Position numbers and translations under genes: made by a program
Assembly (NCBI GenBank): GCA_012839485.1
Contig: DUNF01000032.1
Location: 1 to 13,618 of the forward strand
Length of the DNA: 13,618 bases
Origin: Acholeplasmataceae bacterium
Lineage (GTDB): Bacteria > Bacillota_I > Bacilli_A > ML615J-28 > CAG-698
Direction of reading: 5' to 3'
In this document: positions 12,758 through 13,618 of the stretch, piece by piece
Position numbering within the stretch: the first letter of the stretch is position 1
Layout of the letters: every line of letters starts with the position of its first letter
The notes under the pieces: generated by a model
Seen by the model: the letters and a program-made list of their open reading frames with translations, nothing else
What the model was told of the DNA's origin: nothing
Databases searched by the model: none

Positions 12758-13618
12758 AACTCTCTCAATAATTCATATAATTCTAGTGCTTGAGAGTCAT
12801 CCTTTCTTAAAGCATCTTCAATTGGCATTGTAATTATTTGATTATTTTTAATACAAACTGCATTGCCTGATTCACCTTCAAGTAAAGCATCAACGGCTTT
12901 AGCTCCCATTTGTGATGCTAAAACACGATCTCTTGCAGTTGGTGTTCCACCTCTTTGAATATGCCCTAAAATAGTTGTACGAGCAGAAAATGGAGTTTTC
13001 TCGGAAATAATTTTTGCTAACTCATTAATATCAACCATATTTTCAGCTACGATAATAATTGCATGATTTTTAACTTCAGCTGCTTCTCTGACATTTTCAA
13101 TAATATCATCAATATGATAACCTACTTCCTTAGCAACTACGAACTCAGCACCAGATGCTATTCCTGTCCAAATTGCAAGGTCCCCACATTCTCTTCCCAT
13201 AACCTCTACAATTGAACAACGTCTATGTGAACTTGATGTGTCTTTAAGTTTATCAACTGCTTCAACTGCTGTTTGTAAAGCTGTATCAAAGCCAATTGTA
13301 AAGTCTGTACCTTCAATATCATTGTCAATTGTACCAGGAATTGCAATAACACTAATTCCTTTTTTTGCTAGACCAAGAGAACCTTTAAAAGTACCATCAC
13401 CACCAATAGTTACTAAACCATCAATTCCCCTTCTTTTTAAGTTATCAGCTGCTTTTTCTTGTACTTCGTCTTTATAGAAATCAGCTACTCTTGCTGTTCC
13501 TAAAAAAGTACCACCTTTACTTAATTTCTCAGAAACTGACTTACGGTTTAATTCCTCAATATCTTCATCAAGTAAACCTTGGAATCCATTACGAACTCCA
13601 TATACTCTAATATTTTTA
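12751..13618 (-). CDS. pfkA: ATP-dependent 6-phosphofructokinase, 5' end outside the window
   Basis: PfkA phosphorylates fructose 6-phosphate to fructose 1,6-bisphosphate in glycolysis. The reading frame is open without interruption from the stop at 12751 to the right edge, giving 288 residues; the bacterial enzyme is about 320, so roughly 30 N-terminal residues with the first glycine-rich ATP motif are missing. Visible motifs are RVYGVRNGFQGL at the edge, GGTFLGTAR, TIGGDGTFKGS (nucleotide binding), IPGTIDNDIEGTDFTIGFDTA (catalytic Asp in TIDND), EVMGRECGDLA, and ILGHIQRGGTPTARDRVLA. It does not start at the internal Met at 13200. Its stop overlaps the metG start. The promoter is outside the window. 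Confidence 0.97.
   Translation of the reverse strand, partial: KNIRVYGVRNGFQGLLDEDIEELNRKSVSEKLSKGGTFLGTARVADFYKDEVQEKAADNLKRRGIDGLVTIGGDGTFKGSLGLAKKGISVIAIPGTIDNDIEGTDFTIGFDTALQTAVEAVDKLKDTSSSHRRCSIVEVMGRECGDLAIWTGIASGAEFVVAKEVGYHIDDIIENVREAAEVKNHAIIIVAENMVDINELAKIISEKTPFSARTTILGHIQRGGTPTARDRVLASQMGAKAVDALLEGESGNAVCIKNNQIITMPIEDALRKDDSQALELYELLRELW

Noticed and set aside
12751..13200. pfkA as a short 149-aa gene starting at 13200
   Set aside because: The same frame stays open to the right edge and encodes conserved PFK motifs (GGDGT, TIDND) upstream of that Met.
13238..13477. Plus-strand open frame of 79 codons
   Set aside because: It is antisense to pfkA, with low-complexity Ser/Pro/Leu composition.
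1..13618. CRISPR arrays, tRNA/rRNA genes, insertion sequences or defence systems
   Set aside because: No spaced direct repeats, no tRNA- or rRNA-like stretches and no transposase, nuclease or toxin-antitoxin genes were seen; intergenic regions are all short.

Overview
The window is AT-rich and almost entirely transcribed leftward: one gene reads on the + strand and all others on the - strand. Gene order and protein families point to a low-GC Gram-positive (Bacillota, class Bacilli or a Mollicutes-like relative). The run cysS - mrnC - rlmB - sigH-like - rpmG - secE - nusG is the arrangement known from Bacillus subtilis, but yacP is missing between rlmB and sigH, and rplK/rplA do not follow nusG. 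TGA ends mrnC and tryptophan is TGG throughout, so the standard bacterial code applies, not the Mycoplasma code. A wall-poor or reduced Bacilli lineage (RF39/Izemoplasma/Acholeplasma-like or Erysipelotrichia-like) fits, but the exact lineage is inference.

Layout from right to left, in the direction of transcription. (1) 13618-10563: pfkA (5' end outside the window), metG and a short unknown lipoprotein, closed by a hairpin terminator. (2) 10501-9532: a consensus promoter, a roughly 58-nt structured leader, then rplM-rpsI and a strong terminator. (3) 9509-7388: an extended -10 promoter and an OmpR-type response regulator/histidine kinase pair. No terminator separates it from (4) 7364-4371: cysS, mrnC, rlmB and a SigH-like sigma factor, tightly packed with stop/start overlaps. 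(5) 4368-3030: a near-perfect promoter just after the sigma gene stop, then rpmG (49 aa), an unusually long secE, nusG and a terminator. (6) 2990-2462: a convergent + strand gene for a four-helix membrane protein with its own promoter and terminator. (7) 2440-1: a divergent promoter, a 584-aa two-helix membrane protein and lemA.

Most of this is core housekeeping: translation (L13, S9, L33, MetRS, CysRS, rRNA maturation by MrnC and RlmB), protein export (SecE), transcription (NusG, sigma) and glycolysis (PFK). The less ordinary parts are the long SecE, the two-component system feeding into cysS, the rplM leader, the unknown membrane protein and lipoprotein, and the LemA-linked membrane protein.

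The left edge is abnormal. Bases 1-88 and 118-205 are a perfect inverted repeat, and the + strand copy continues the lemA reading frame past the fold-back point. This looks like a template-switch or contig-end artefact that gives lemA a false C-terminus. I found no convincing undescribed multi-gene system here; the window is mainly a conserved core region with a few lineage-specific genes.
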